A DNA stretch of 43,652 nucleotides from Ruminococcus sp. (GCA_017961625.1 JAGCWY010000121.1:1-43652), one strand, 5' to 3'. Positions 31,418 through 39,912 are shown, counted from the stretch's first letter. Made by a program: numbers and translations. The notes: generated by a model from the letters alone, not told the origin.

Positions 31418-31446
31418 TATTATTGCCGTATTGATATGAGGTAATC
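31418..31446 (-). promoter_or_regulatory. SigF-like forespore promoter for sigG
   Basis: On the minus strand GGCAATAATA (31418-31427) fits the SigF -10 consensus GGNNANAHTR at every position. GATTA (31442-31446), 14 bases upstream, fits the -35 consensus GYWTA at four of five. Transcription would start about 20 bases before the start codon at 31388. In Bacillus the same gene is also read by SigF. Confidence 0.55.
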
Positions 31447-31465
31447 ACAGGGAATAAATGGTATA

Positions 31466-31490
31466 AAAAAAGCAGCTCAATGCTGCTTTT
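31466..31490 (-). terminator. Terminator of the pdxY operon
   Basis: On the minus strand AAAAGCAGC and GCTGCTTTT form a perfect 9-bp stem with a 5-base loop, followed by a long T run. It starts immediately after the stop of the 131-residue gene and insulates sigG from it. Confidence 0.88.
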
Positions 31491-31885
31491 CACGCTATAA
31501 ATGGAAGCTGTGTCCTATGTTTTTTATTGAACTGTTTTATGTAGACCTTATTGAAATCCGAAATAGATCTTTTGTTTTTGTAATACTTGTTTTCTGGTAG
31601 AGCCTGTAAAACATCTGCTATTTCGTTTGCAAGTACAAGATTACGCTCTGTCAGCGATTTATAAAGTTCCCTAATGGATGTAATCACAAAGGCAGTAGCT
31701 TCATTTGGAACGCAGTCCTTTATTTCAAACTCGCTTTTCAACAAAGATGATATAATCAAAACGGTAGAATAAACAGATATTTTTCCTTCTATTAACTCAG
31801 CAAGTGCAACGGCAGCTTTTAAAGCTTCATCAGACTCCACATTTGACCTGATAAAGACAGAAGTACGCTTTATAAGATCTATCAT
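31490..31885 (-). CDS. Conserved-looking protein of unknown function
   Basis: A 131-residue soluble protein that I do not recognise. It looks all-helical, with regularly spaced Leu, Ile and Ala up to residue about 100 and a basic tail (KNKRSISDFNKVYIKQFNKKHR). There is no signal peptide, membrane segment or Cys pair. It starts 5 bases after the pdxY stop; its SD (AAAGGAG) lies in the end of pdxY, so the two genes are surely one operon that ends at the following terminator. Codon use matches its neighbours, which supports a real gene. No function is proposed. Confidence 0.75.
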   Translation of the reverse strand: MIDLIKRTSVFIRSNVESDEALKAAVALAELIEGKISVYSTVLIISSLLKSEFEIKDCVPNEATAFVITSIRELYKSLTERNLVLANEIADVLQALPENKYYKNKRSISDFNKVYIKQFNKKHRTQLPFIA

Positions 31886-31890
31886 AGTAT

Positions 31891-32733
31891 TTATTTCTCC
31901 TTTACGTACCCGATGAGCTTTCCGAGGCAGAGCTCAAAGCAACTTCCGTACCATGTTTCGTCAATGTGCGGAATTGTAGCTTCGATACAGTCAAGAGTGA
32001 ATTTAACAGCGATATCGAGACATTGCTGTATATCCATACCCAGGGTACAGGCTCCGGTAAATACACTGCTAAAAATATCTCCCGTACCATGAAATCGGTA
32101 GTTTATATTCTTGTCAAAGGAGAAATAGAATCTGTCATTTTCAGAGTTATAAGCGGCAGCCCCTTGTTTGATATCGTCGTAGTGAACTCCGGTTATCACA
32201 GGCGTTTTACAGCCAAGTTCTGCAAGTCTGCGCAGAACGTCCATAACATACTCTTCACTGTAGGTTTCAGTGTATGGAATATCGAGCAGGAAAGAGACTT
32301 CTGTCATATTAGGCATTATATAATCAGCTCTAGCACAGAGCTTTTTCATTTTTTCAACAAAACTCTTTGTGAAGCCTGCATAAAGCCTTCCGGCGTCACC
32401 GAGGACAGGGTCAACGATTATCCTGTTTTCATTTGTGCCAAAGTCGTCAAAAAAATTCGAAACGATATCGACTTGTTCGGGAGAGCCAAGATATCCTGTA
32501 TACAGCGCGTCAAAATTTAAATCCATGCTTTTCCAGTGGGCTGCGATAGAGGGGATATCACTTGTAAGGTCGCGGAAGGTGTAGTTTTTGAATCCCTCAC
32601 CTGTATGGGTTGAGAGAACAGCGGTAGGTATAACTGCCGTCTCTATACCCATAGCGGATATAATGGGCAGAGCAACAGTCAGGGAGCATTTGCCGAAGCA
32701 TGATATATCCTGTATCGTTACGATCTTTTTCAT
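31891..32733 (-). CDS. pdxY: Pyridoxamine/pyridoxal kinase
   Basis: Ribokinase-superfamily kinase of 280 residues that phosphorylates B6 vitamers to make or salvage PLP. It opens MKKIVTIQDISCFGKCSLT, the PdxY-type N-terminus. It has the HTGEGF loop and the DPVLGDAGRLY segment. The anion-hole/catalytic motif is GTGDIFSSVFTG, where Asp is the base. The start is probably the ATG at 32733; two ATG codons just before it (32742 and 32739) are too close to the weak SD. An unknown gene follows in the same operon. Confidence 0.9.
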   Translation of the reverse strand: MKKIVTIQDISCFGKCSLTVALPIISAMGIETAVIPTAVLSTHTGEGFKNYTFRDLTSDIPSIAAHWKSMDLNFDALYTGYLGSPEQVDIVSNFFDDFGTNENRIIVDPVLGDAGRLYAGFTKSFVEKMKKLCARADYIMPNMTEVSFLLDIPYTETYSEEYVMDVLRRLAELGCKTPVITGVHYDDIKQGAAAYNSENDRFYFSFDKNINYRFHGTGDIFSSVFTGACTLGMDIQQCLDIAVKFTLDCIEATIPHIDETWYGSCFELCLGKLIGYVKEK

Positions 32734-32892
32734 TATCATCATTCTTTCTTATGTATTCATCAATTTTTGATTATACCCTAAATAAACATCTTTGTCAATA
32801 CAGGGAAAGTAAAAAGCTCCGCAAGTGGAAGAGCCTTAAGCTAAATCGTGAAATAAAGTTGACTAATGCGGTTTTTATAAGTTTTCGGTGTA

Positions 32893-33349
32893 TTATGAGA
32901 TGTGTACGAAAACGAGCTCATCATTTCCGTTTATTTTGAGTCTTCCTTTTTCATCTATACTCATATCTTCTTGCCAGTTGCCGTTTAAAATGCTTTCAGA
33001 GTCGGTTTTACGTACAAATAATTCATTGTTTTTCATGAAAAGAATGTAATCGTTCTCCATTCTTTCCCAAAGAGTATACTCTTTTTCTTTACACAGGTCA
33101 TATAAAATTATATTCATCAAACATGCTGCTGCCGTATGAAACAGTAATACACAGTTCAGGAGAACCGTCACCGTTAAGGTCTGTGAAATATGCGTTCCAT
33201 AAAGGCATTCATTCAAACGCCTCAGCAGCTGTTCCATTCTTGTATACTGTAATGCTGCCTTTCAAGCCGTTCCATGTAAATACTGTGTCCAAGAAAGCAA
33301 AAACTATTATGCTTTCATTATACACATACAGTGGTAGAATGTAAAGTGT
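32893..33349 (-). pseudogene. Decayed C-terminal fragment of a larger protein
   Basis: Read in one frame from 33349, the minus strand gives a coherent protein (TLYILPLYVYNES, VFTWNGLKGSITVYKNG, DLNGDGSPELCITVSYG). An in-frame TGA at 33209-33211 sits where TGG (Trp) would fit. Near 33105-33112 two bases are missing, after which another frame continues naturally as IILYDLCKEKEYTLWERM and runs to TAA at 32893. The long open frame from 33237 is a chimera of wrong and right frame. The sequence resembles, from memory, the C-terminal extension of Ruminococcus M56 (BlaR1-like) membrane peptidases; that family call is uncertain. No promoter or SD is seen. Confidence 0.72.
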
Positions 33350-33433
33350 TGCATTTAAATTGCAAAAAAATAATTTATTGTTATCTCTTTTGCGCCATTA
33401 ACAATTAATTCAGTTTTAATTTTGGATTAAATG

Positions 33434-33462
33434 TTGCTTTTGACCAAATTGTGTGATATAAT
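33434..33462 (+). promoter_or_regulatory. Promoter of the DUF3737 gene
   Basis: TTGCTT (33434-33439) and TATAAT (33457-33462) are 17 bases apart, with a TG one base before the -10 box (extended -10). The leader is about 54 nt. Confidence 0.7.
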
Positions 33463-33523
33463 GTTGTATAAGGTCATTAGATACTTTAATGTCTTAATGA
33501 TATATAATAAGGAGTGAGATTTT

Positions 33524-34384
33524 ATGAAAGAGATCCGCAATGAGCATTTTTCGGGGGAAAGAGCTCTTTATCAAGCGAACGGTCTCCAGATAAGCGGAAC
33601 TTCCTTCGGCTACGGAGAAGCACCGCTGAAACGCAGCAGTTATATTAAGCTGTCAGATAGTACTTTTTCTTCTAAATTTCCGTTATGGCATAGTGAGATG
33701 ATAAAGCTCAAAAATTGTATGTTTACAGAGGATGGACGTGCTGCTGTATGGTATGCAAAAGAAGTCGGAGCAGACGATATTATCGTCGAAGCACCAAAAT
33801 GTTTCCGACACTGTGACCGATTGACCCTTAGGAACGTAAGTTTTACGAACGGTGATGAGGTTTTATGGAAATGTAACAATGTACGCATTGACAGAGTAAA
33901 AGCTAACGGCGATTATTTCGCTATGGACTGTGACGGAATGGAGATCAATGAACTTGAAGTCGAAGGCGGATACGCTTTTGACGGAGTTCACAATGTGACT
34001 GTACGCAATTCTGTTATAAACAGCCGCGATGCCTTCTGGAACAGCGAAAACGTTGTTATTTACAACTCAATTATAAAGGGAAAGTGTTTCGGCTGGAATT
34101 CAAGGAATATTTCGCTTATTAACTGCACGATCGAAAGCCGTGAGGGAATGTGTTACATAGAGAATCTTATGATGAAGAACTGCAAACTCCCGAATACTAC
34201 CTTTGCTTTTGAATATTCAACAGTAAATGCTGATATAACAGGAAAGATTGACAGTATAAGAAATCCCTTGTCAGGCATAATAAAGGTTGATTCAATCGGC
34301 GTAATAATCCTTGAACAGGATAAGGTCGATCCTATGCGCACGAAGATTATATGTGCGGATCAGCTTATAAGTCAGCATATATAA
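33524..34384 (+). CDS. DUF3737 family protein (predicted beta-helix)
   Basis: A 286-residue DUF3737 protein. The N-terminal FSGERALYQANGLQISGTSFGYGEAPLK is the family mark. The body is a series of short strands with repeated N-x-x-(I/V)-x-N-(S/C) turns (LTLRNVSFTNGD, VTVRNSVINSRDAFW, VVIYNSIIKGKCFGW, ISLINCTIESREGM), which suggests a right-handed parallel beta-helix. The function is unknown and there is no signal peptide. The SD is AAGGAGTGAG. It is monocistronic with its own promoter and terminator. Confidence 0.88.
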   Translation: MKEIRNEHFSGERALYQANGLQISGTSFGYGEAPLKRSSYIKLSDSTFSSKFPLWHSEMIKLKNCMFTEDGRAAVWYAKEVGADDIIVEAPKCFRHCDRLTLRNVSFTNGDEVLWKCNNVRIDRVKANGDYFAMDCDGMEINELEVEGGYAFDGVHNVTVRNSVINSRDAFWNSENVVIYNSIIKGKCFGWNSRNISLINCTIESREGMCYIENLMMKNCKLPNTTFAFEYSTVNADITGKIDSIRNPLSGIIKVDSIGVIILEQDKVDPMRTKIICADQLISQHI

Positions 34385-34389
34385 AACGT

Positions 34390-34418
34390 AAAGGCGTTCA
34401 TGATGAACGCCTTTTTTA
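34390..34418 (+). terminator. Terminator of the DUF3737 gene
   Basis: AAAGGCGTTCA (34390-34400) and TGAACGCCTTT (34404-34414) pair perfectly around TGA and are followed by a T run. Confidence 0.9.
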
Positions 34419-34426
34419 TATATAAA

Positions 34427-34456
34427 ACAAGCCTGTCACATTATGTGTAGGCTTGC
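34427..34456 (-). terminator. Terminator of ackA
   Basis: On the minus strand CAAGCCT and AGGCTTG (34449-34455 and 34428-34434) enclose an inner CACAT/ATGTG stem, followed by TTTT. It is separate from the DUF3737 terminator 10 bases away. Confidence 0.8.
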
Positions 34457-34480
34457 TATTTCAAAAATAATATGCTATAA

Positions 34481-35680
34481 TTACTTGGAAATGAGAGCAA
34501 GTGTATCTCTTGCGATAAGGAGTTCTTCGTTTGTAGGAACGATCCATACTTCGATCTTTGAATCAGGTGTTGAGATCTTGGTGAGTTTACCTCTTATAGT
34601 GCGGTTGAGAGCTTCGTCTATCTTTATGCCGAAATAATCCATATTCTGGCAAACCTGCTCTCTTACCTCCCATGAATTCTCACCGATACCTCCTGTGAAG
34701 AGAACAGCGTCTAAACCGTTCATTGCGGCAGTATAAGCACCAATATACTTCTGTATTTCATAAGCAAGCATATCAGAAACAAGCTGAGCCTTTTGATTAC
34801 CGTTATTTGCAGCTTCCTGAATGTCACGGTTATCTGAGCCGACACCGGAAACTCCGAGGAAACCAGACTTCTTGTTCATGTACTCACTCATCTGTGAAGG
34901 TGTAAAGCCGTGCTTATCAGCTACAAAAGTAACAGCTGAAGGGTCTACAGAACCTGTTCTTGTTCCCATTACAACGCCATCAAGAGGTGTAAAGCCCATA
35001 GATGTGTCTACAGACTTTCCGCCGTCAACAGCAGTTATTGAAGAACCGTTGCCAAGATGACATGAAACGATCTTGAGATCCTTGACATCTCTGCCCATTG
35101 CGTCTGCTAGAGCCTTGGAAACAAATCTGTGTGATGTGCCGTGGAAGCCGTACTTTCTTACGTGAAGCTTCTCATAGTCCTCGTAAGGAAGACCAAACAT
35201 ATAAGCCTTAGGAGGCATTGTCTGGTGAAAGGCTGTATCAAATACAACTACCTGAGGAACGTTTGCAGGTATAACACTCTTGCAGGCTCTGAGAGCGAGA
35301 GCGTGAGCATGATTATGAACGGGAGCAAGCTCGCGGAGCTCGTCTATCTTATCAATAATTTCATCTGTTACGAGTACAGACTTGTCGAAAACGTCTGCGC
35401 CCTGTACTATTCTGTGACCAACAGCAGAAATTTGGTCCATACTGTCGATAACCTTTGCATCGCCCTTTGTAAGGCAGTCAACAAGCTTCATGAAAGCTTC
35501 TGTATGTGTGGGGAAGGAGCAGTCCTCATCAAGAACTCTGCCATCAGCGGTCTTGTGGTTGATATGTCCGTCGATACCGATACGGTCACAGTTACCCTTT
35601 GCGATAACGCTCTCATCGCTCATGTCGATGAGTTGATACTTGAGGGAAGAACTTCCTGCATTAACAACTAAGATGATCAT
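34481..35680 (-). CDS. ackA: Acetate kinase
   Basis: ASKHA-fold kinase of 399 residues that makes ATP from acetyl phosphate and ADP, releasing acetate, the main ATP-yielding fermentation step here. Motifs: NAGSSSLKYQL at the N-terminus, VVFDTAFH, RKYGFHGTSH, HLGNGSSI and GTRTGSVDPS. The active-site Asp and Arg residues lie in these. The ATG at 35680 has GAAAGGA about 10 bases upstream. No pta lies next to it; it has its own promoter and terminator. Confidence 0.97.
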   Translation of the reverse strand: MIILVVNAGSSSLKYQLIDMSDESVIAKGNCDRIGIDGHINHKTADGRVLDEDCSFPTHTEAFMKLVDCLTKGDAKVIDSMDQISAVGHRIVQGADVFDKSVLVTDEIIDKIDELRELAPVHNHAHALALRACKSVIPANVPQVVVFDTAFHQTMPPKAYMFGLPYEDYEKLHVRKYGFHGTSHRFVSKALADAMGRDVKDLKIVSCHLGNGSSITAVDGGKSVDTSMGFTPLDGVVMGTRTGSVDPSAVTFVADKHGFTPSQMSEYMNKKSGFLGVSGVGSDNRDIQEAANNGNQKAQLVSDMLAYEIQKYIGAYTAAMNGLDAVLFTGGIGENSWEVREQVCQNMDYFGIKIDEALNRTIRGKLTKISTPDSKIEVWIVPTNEELLIARDTLALISK

Positions 35681-35717
35681 ATATTAATATTCCTTTCAAA
35701 AAAATATTGCATATATA

Positions 35718-35745
35718 ATTATATACTATTTTTGAAAAATTGCAA
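35718..35745 (-). promoter_or_regulatory. Promoter of ackA
   Basis: On the minus strand TTGCAA (35740-35745) and TATAAT (35718-35723) are 16 bases apart, about 38 bases before the start codon. The rest of the divergent region (35746-35937) is AT-rich and holds no clear plus-strand promoter. Confidence 0.7.
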
Positions 35746-35937
35746 GTATTTTTTTTGAAAAGAGTCTCTAAAGGTCTAAAACAGTATGTAAAAAACGGTT
35801 TTTTATTACTGTCAGGCAGAAAAAATAGGTTATTTGTTTTGCAAAACGACCAAAACAGAGTTAAAAACTATAAATAATATGTAGAGTAAATAAAATTTTA
35901 GCAGAAATCATTGAAATTTGACAGGAGAGATAGTAAA

Positions 35938-37131
35938 ATGAAAGTCAGCGGAATTGTTTGCGAGTACAATCCTTTCCATAATGGGCATCTTTATCATATA
36001 CGCAAAACAAGAGAAAACGGCGCAACTCATATAGCTGTGGTCATGAGCGGTAATTTTGTACAACGAGGAGACGTTGCGGTCATGGACAAGCTCGAAAGAG
36101 CTCGTCTTGCGGTACGGTCTGGAGCGGATCTTGTTATAGAGCTTCCTGTACAGTACTGTCTTGCTCCGGCAGAGGTATTTGCAGCCGGAGCGGTATATCT
36201 TCTTGATTCGCTCGGAGCTGTTGACGAGATATCCTTCGGGAGCGAGTGCGGTGACGCACAAAAGCTTATTAAGGCCATGGAAACTGTAGATATAGCGGCT
36301 ATAACTCATTCTGCAGAAATAAAGAGCATAATGGAAAAGGGATATACCTATCCGAGAGCCCTTAATTCCGTTGTTAACGGCTATGATACGGAATCAGCTT
36401 CGATTATAGCTGAGCCTAATAATACACTTGCTGTAGAATATCTGAGAGCTCTCAAAAGATTCGGTTCAGATATGAAGCCGTATACAGTTAAGCGAAAAAA
36501 CGTACGCCATGATGATCTAGAAATAGATAATGGTTTTGCAAGTGCGTCAAATCTTCGGGAAATGATAGAACAAGGTGTTCCTGTCGACGAATTTACTACC
36601 GCAGAGTGGGCTGAGGCGATAAGAAATGCTGCCTCCAAAGGTGAAATTGCTTCTTTAAGCCGCCTTGAAAGAGTCATACTCTATAAGCTGAGAAGCAGTA
36701 CTCCTGAAGAGATAGAGCTGATATACGACGTTGGACAGGGACTTGAGCACAGGATATTCGGTGCAAGAATGGCTGGCTCGATAGATGAATTGTTGTTTAC
36801 AGTAAAGACAAAAAGGTACACAATGGCAAGAATAAGACGTATAATGCTTGCTATCCTTATAGGGATAACCAAGGCGGATATGGATCAGCTCCCACCTTAC
36901 GGTAGAATACTTGCCTTCAATGAACGTGGAAGAGAGATACTAGCCAAAGCTAAGGACACGGCGAATATCCCTTTTGCTTCTTCAATAGCAGAGCTTTCAC
37001 AGCTCAGCGATGTAGCGGAACGGTTTGCGGAGCTTGAGATAAGAGCCTCGGATATATATGGGCTTGCACTTGAGACAGTTACATCTGCGGAAAAGGATTA
37101 CCGCGCAAAAATAATGATAGATATGGAATAG
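35938..37131 (+). CDS. tmcAL: tRNA(Met) cytidine acetate ligase (YlbM family)
   Basis: A 397-residue nucleotidyltransferase-like enzyme. In Bacillus, TmcAL activates acetate with ATP and acetylates the wobble cytidine (C34) of elongator tRNA-Met. The HxGH motif is in NPFHNGHLYHI (residues about 10-20), with VVMSGNFVQRGDVAV and GADLVIELPVQY next, both hallmarks of the family. The start at 35938 follows AGGAGAGA; an in-frame TTG at 35911 adds nine unrelated residues and has no SD. It is divergent from ackA, whose product releases the acetate this enzyme uses. Confidence 0.92.
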   Translation: MKVSGIVCEYNPFHNGHLYHIRKTRENGATHIAVVMSGNFVQRGDVAVMDKLERARLAVRSGADLVIELPVQYCLAPAEVFAAGAVYLLDSLGAVDEISFGSECGDAQKLIKAMETVDIAAITHSAEIKSIMEKGYTYPRALNSVVNGYDTESASIIAEPNNTLAVEYLRALKRFGSDMKPYTVKRKNVRHDDLEIDNGFASASNLREMIEQGVPVDEFTTAEWAEAIRNAASKGEIASLSRLERVILYKLRSSTPEEIELIYDVGQGLEHRIFGARMAGSIDELLFTVKTKRYTMARIRRIMLAILIGITKADMDQLPPYGRILAFNERGREILAKAKDTANIPFASSIAELSQLSDVAERFAELEIRASDIYGLALETVTSAEKDYRAKIMIDME

Positions 37132-37191
37132 AAAAGGCTTTGCTTAGTCGGCTGAGTCTGAATTCTTTCAATATATAGAATGGAGAGTAAA

Positions 37192-37839
37192 GTGATAAAG
37201 GGAGTAATATTTGATCTTGACGGTACGCTACTTGATTCGATGACTGTATGGAGCAGTATTGACCGTGAATTTCTTATTGAAAACGGTGTTTCTGATCCTC
37301 CTCCAGAGGTATCGGATGTTGTAAAGAAAATGACTGTTGATGAGTCGTCACAGTATTTTATAGATCGTTTCGGTCTTGATTGCACGAAAGAATATGTTAT
37401 CAAGCGCATTGAGGATATGGTAAGACAGCGATATGAGGAGCAGATACCATTAAAGCCACATGTAAATGAGCTGTTGGATTATCTTGATAGCCGTGATATC
37501 AAGTACGGTATAGCCACAGCTACATATAAAAGCCTTGCAGAGGCTGCACTTAAGCGCTGTAGGGTTTTTGATCGATTTAGTTTCCTTCTCACTGACGTTG
37601 AATATCCGGCAGGAAAGAATTTTCCGGATATTTTTATGGGAGGAGCCGAGCGATTTGGAGCATCTCCGGAAGAGGTACTTGTAGTAGAGGATTCACTTCA
37701 CTGCATCGAAACGGCAAAGGCTGCCGGTTTTACCTCCTGCGGAGTTTACGATCCAGTGGCAGTAAGTGACAGAAGTCGTATAATCGAGATTTCGGACTAT
37801 TATGTAAATTCTCTTGACGAGATAATAAAAATAGTTTAA
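37192..37839 (+). CDS. HAD family hydrolase (beta-phosphoglucomutase-like)
   Basis: A 215-residue HAD hydrolase with a helical C1 cap. Motif I is VIFDLDGTLLDS near the N-terminus, motif II Thr/Ser is in GIATATYKS, and motif IV is VVEDSLHCIETAKAAGF. Relatives include phosphoglycolate phosphatases and beta-phosphoglucomutases; the substrate is unknown. I prefer the GTG at 37192 because GGAGAG lies just before it; the in-frame ATG at 37180 overlaps that SD. mnmA follows 41 bases later. Confidence 0.85.
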   Translation: MIKGVIFDLDGTLLDSMTVWSSIDREFLIENGVSDPPPEVSDVVKKMTVDESSQYFIDRFGLDCTKEYVIKRIEDMVRQRYEEQIPLKPHVNELLDYLDSRDIKYGIATATYKSLAEAALKRCRVFDRFSFLLTDVEYPAGKNFPDIFMGGAERFGASPEEVLVVEDSLHCIETAKAAGFTSCGVYDPVAVSDRSRIIEISDYYVNSLDEIIKIV

Positions 37840-37880
37840 TATATAAAATTACTTTTGCTGTTATCTGAAGGAGCTTATCA

Positions 37881-38957
37881 ATGAAAAAGGTTATGGTTGG
37901 AATGAGCGGCGGAGTTGATAGCTCAGTTGCTGCCATGCTGCTGCGAGACAGCGGCTATGAGGTAATGGGTGTCACTCTTAAGCTCTTTTCTGATGAAGAT
38001 ATTTCTGAAGCAAAAAAAGAAGGAAAGACCTGTTGTGCGCTTTCTGATGTTGAGGACGCAAGAAGCGTGGCGTATCGTCTCGGCTTTGAGCATCTTGTTT
38101 TCAACTTCCGGGACAACTTTCGGGAATATGTTATGAAGCAATTTGCTGAGAGCTATCTTTGTGGAAGGACGCCTAATCCGTGTATAGAATGCAATCGTCA
38201 TGTTAAATTCGATAAGATGCTTCATAGAGCGCAGGAGCTCGGGTACAATTATATTGCTACAGGGCACTATGCAGTAAACGAATATGACGAGGAGAGAGGA
38301 CGTTATCTCTTGAAACGTCCTACTGACCGGAGCAAGGATCAGACATACGTCTTGTATGCGCTGAAACAAGAGCAGTTGGCACATACTTTGTTTCCTCTAG
38401 GAGGACTTGAAAAGTCTCAGGTAAGAGAGCTTGCAGAGTCTGTTGGACTTATAAATTCGCATAAGCCTGACAGTCAGGATATTTGCTTTGTGCCTGACGG
38501 TGACTATGCGGCGTTTATACATAGGTTCACAGGCTGTGATACGCCATGCGGACGATTTGTTGATATGGATGGAAAGGTTCTTGGAGAGCATAAGGGAATC
38601 ATCAATTATACAATAGGTCAGCGGAAAGGGCTTGGAATAGCTCTCGGTCATCCTGTTTATGTAGTGAAAAAAGATATTTCTGCAAATACTGTAACTATCG
38701 GAGAAGAAGCTGACCTTTACACCAAAAGCCTCATAGCCGATGATTTCAATCTTATTTCAGTTGAAAAGCTTGATAAGCCTTTGCGAGTAACTGCAAAGAC
38801 TCGCTACAGTCAGCACGAGCAACCTGCTGTGGTTACATATCTTGGTGAAGGCAAGTATATGGTAGAATTTGACAATCCTCAGAGAGCTGTTACTAGCGGT
38901 CAGGCGGTCGTACTTTACGACGGAGATATTGTAGTTGGTGGAGGAACGATAAAATGA
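37881..38957 (+). CDS. mnmA: tRNA-specific 2-thiouridylase MnmA
   Basis: A 358-residue enzyme that makes 2-thiouridine at wobble position 34 of tRNA-Lys, -Glu and -Gln. The PP-loop is MSGGVDSS (8-15). The catalytic Cys pair is C101 in NPCIECN and C202 in SQDICFV. The central tRNA-binding part and the C-terminal beta-barrel are complete. The SD is GAAGGAG. It overlaps the next gene by 4 bases (ATGA). Confidence 0.96.
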   Translation: MKKVMVGMSGGVDSSVAAMLLRDSGYEVMGVTLKLFSDEDISEAKKEGKTCCALSDVEDARSVAYRLGFEHLVFNFRDNFREYVMKQFAESYLCGRTPNPCIECNRHVKFDKMLHRAQELGYNYIATGHYAVNEYDEERGRYLLKRPTDRSKDQTYVLYALKQEQLAHTLFPLGGLEKSQVRELAESVGLINSHKPDSQDICFVPDGDYAAFIHRFTGCDTPCGRFVDMDGKVLGEHKGIINYTIGQRKGLGIALGHPVYVVKKDISANTVTIGEEADLYTKSLIADDFNLISVEKLDKPLRVTAKTRYSQHEQPAVVTYLGEGKYMVEFDNPQRAVTSGQAVVLYDGDIVVGGGTIK

Positions 38958-39490
38958 AGGGAACCGCCCTGCTGGTCATTGACGCGCAGCAGCTTATAAC
39001 TAATGAAAAGCTTTATGCTTTTGACAGATTCCGTTCAAATGTATGTACGCTTATAGACGAAGCGAGGAAACAATGTACAGAAGTGATATACGTTCGACAC
39101 AATGACGGAGAGGGAAAGCCACTTTCAAAAGGCAAAGAAGGCTTTGATATCTATAGCGGATTTATTCCGCAATTTGGAGAAAAAGTTTTCGACAAGACCG
39201 TAAACAGTCCTTTTCTCAAATCCGGACTCCTTGAGTATCTTCGTTCTAAGGCTGTGAAAAGGCTTATTATTACTGGCTTACAGACTGATTACTGCATAGA
39301 TGCGGCTGTAAAATGTGGTTTTGAGCATGGGTTTGAAATAATCATACCCGAATACTGTAATTCGACATTTGACAATAAATATATGACTGCTGAGCAAACA
39401 TATCATTATTATAACGACTTTATCTGGAAAAACAGATATGGTCGGTGTGTTGACATTAGAACAGCTGTTGAACTTATTAAATACTGTTGA
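38954..39490 (+). CDS. Isochorismatase-family cysteine hydrolase
   Basis: A 178-residue cysteine hydrolase. The catalytic triad of the family is present: D10 in LLVIDAQ, K81 in FDKTVNSPF, and C114 in QTDYCIDAA. Members hydrolyse isochorismate, nicotinamide or other amides; this single-domain form cannot be assigned a substrate. It is translationally coupled to mnmA by a 4-base overlap. Bases 39491-39642 after it hold only an 18-codon stray frame (39524-39577) with no SD. Confidence 0.85.
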   Translation: MKGTALLVIDAQQLITNEKLYAFDRFRSNVCTLIDEARKQCTEVIYVRHNDGEGKPLSKGKEGFDIYSGFIPQFGEKVFDKTVNSPFLKSGLLEYLRSKAVKRLIITGLQTDYCIDAAVKCGFEHGFEIIIPEYCNSTFDNKYMTAEQTYHYYNDFIWKNRYGRCVDIRTAVELIKYC

Positions 39491-39642
39491 GCGCGATAAG
39501 ACAGTAAATATTAACTTGAGAAAATGAATATATTTGAGTGTGCAAAAATGCTTGCGGAAAAACTTTCTAATAGCTGAATGATATAAAATAATGATATTTT
39601 AATTTATCGAAGAGTCTTGTTCCATGTTTTATAGGAGATATT

Positions 39643-39911
39643 ATATACAGACCTATTGCTGAACTACTTAAAGCGAATTCCAGCCCTAATATGGTTAAGT
39701 TTTACTCTGAGGCGATTGAAGCAATGTGGAATAAAGGCGATGAAAATGTTGTAAACGCTGTAGAAGCAACAGCGCTTGAATATCTTAAAGATGAAGTTGA
39801 AGTATGGCAGAGAGTCGAAAGATACAATTTTCGTGATTTCCGTTGTTTAATAATGAATTCATATCGGAAAACAGTTTGTATCTTGATGCAGATAAACTAA
39901 AAGGATTATGA
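39643..39911 (+). pseudogene. Small decayed gene (lost start codon and frameshift)
   Basis: From 39643 the frame reads IYRPIAELLKANSSPN, then MVKFYSEAIEAMWNKGDENVVNAVEATALEYL to about residue 70. AGGAG (39633-39637) is placed for a start at 39643, but the codon there is ATA, not ATG. Near 39850 one base appears to be missing: the reading continues in another frame as NEFISENSLYLDADKLKGL and stops at TGA 39909-39911, abutting the next gene. A shorter frame from the ATG at 39691 (to 39900) is open but has no SD and a scrambled end. It resembles small Ruminococcus proteins of unknown function; I cannot name the family with certainty. Confidence 0.62.
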
Positions 39912-39912
39912 A

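Noticed and set aside
31389..31493. Longer N-terminus for SigG
   Set aside because: It would cross the pdxY-operon terminator and the SigF-like promoter; GGAGG fits the start at 31388.
32893..33237. Intact 114-codon minus-strand gene
   Set aside because: Its first 41 codons are out of frame with the protein-like sequence around them; the locus reads better as a pseudogene.
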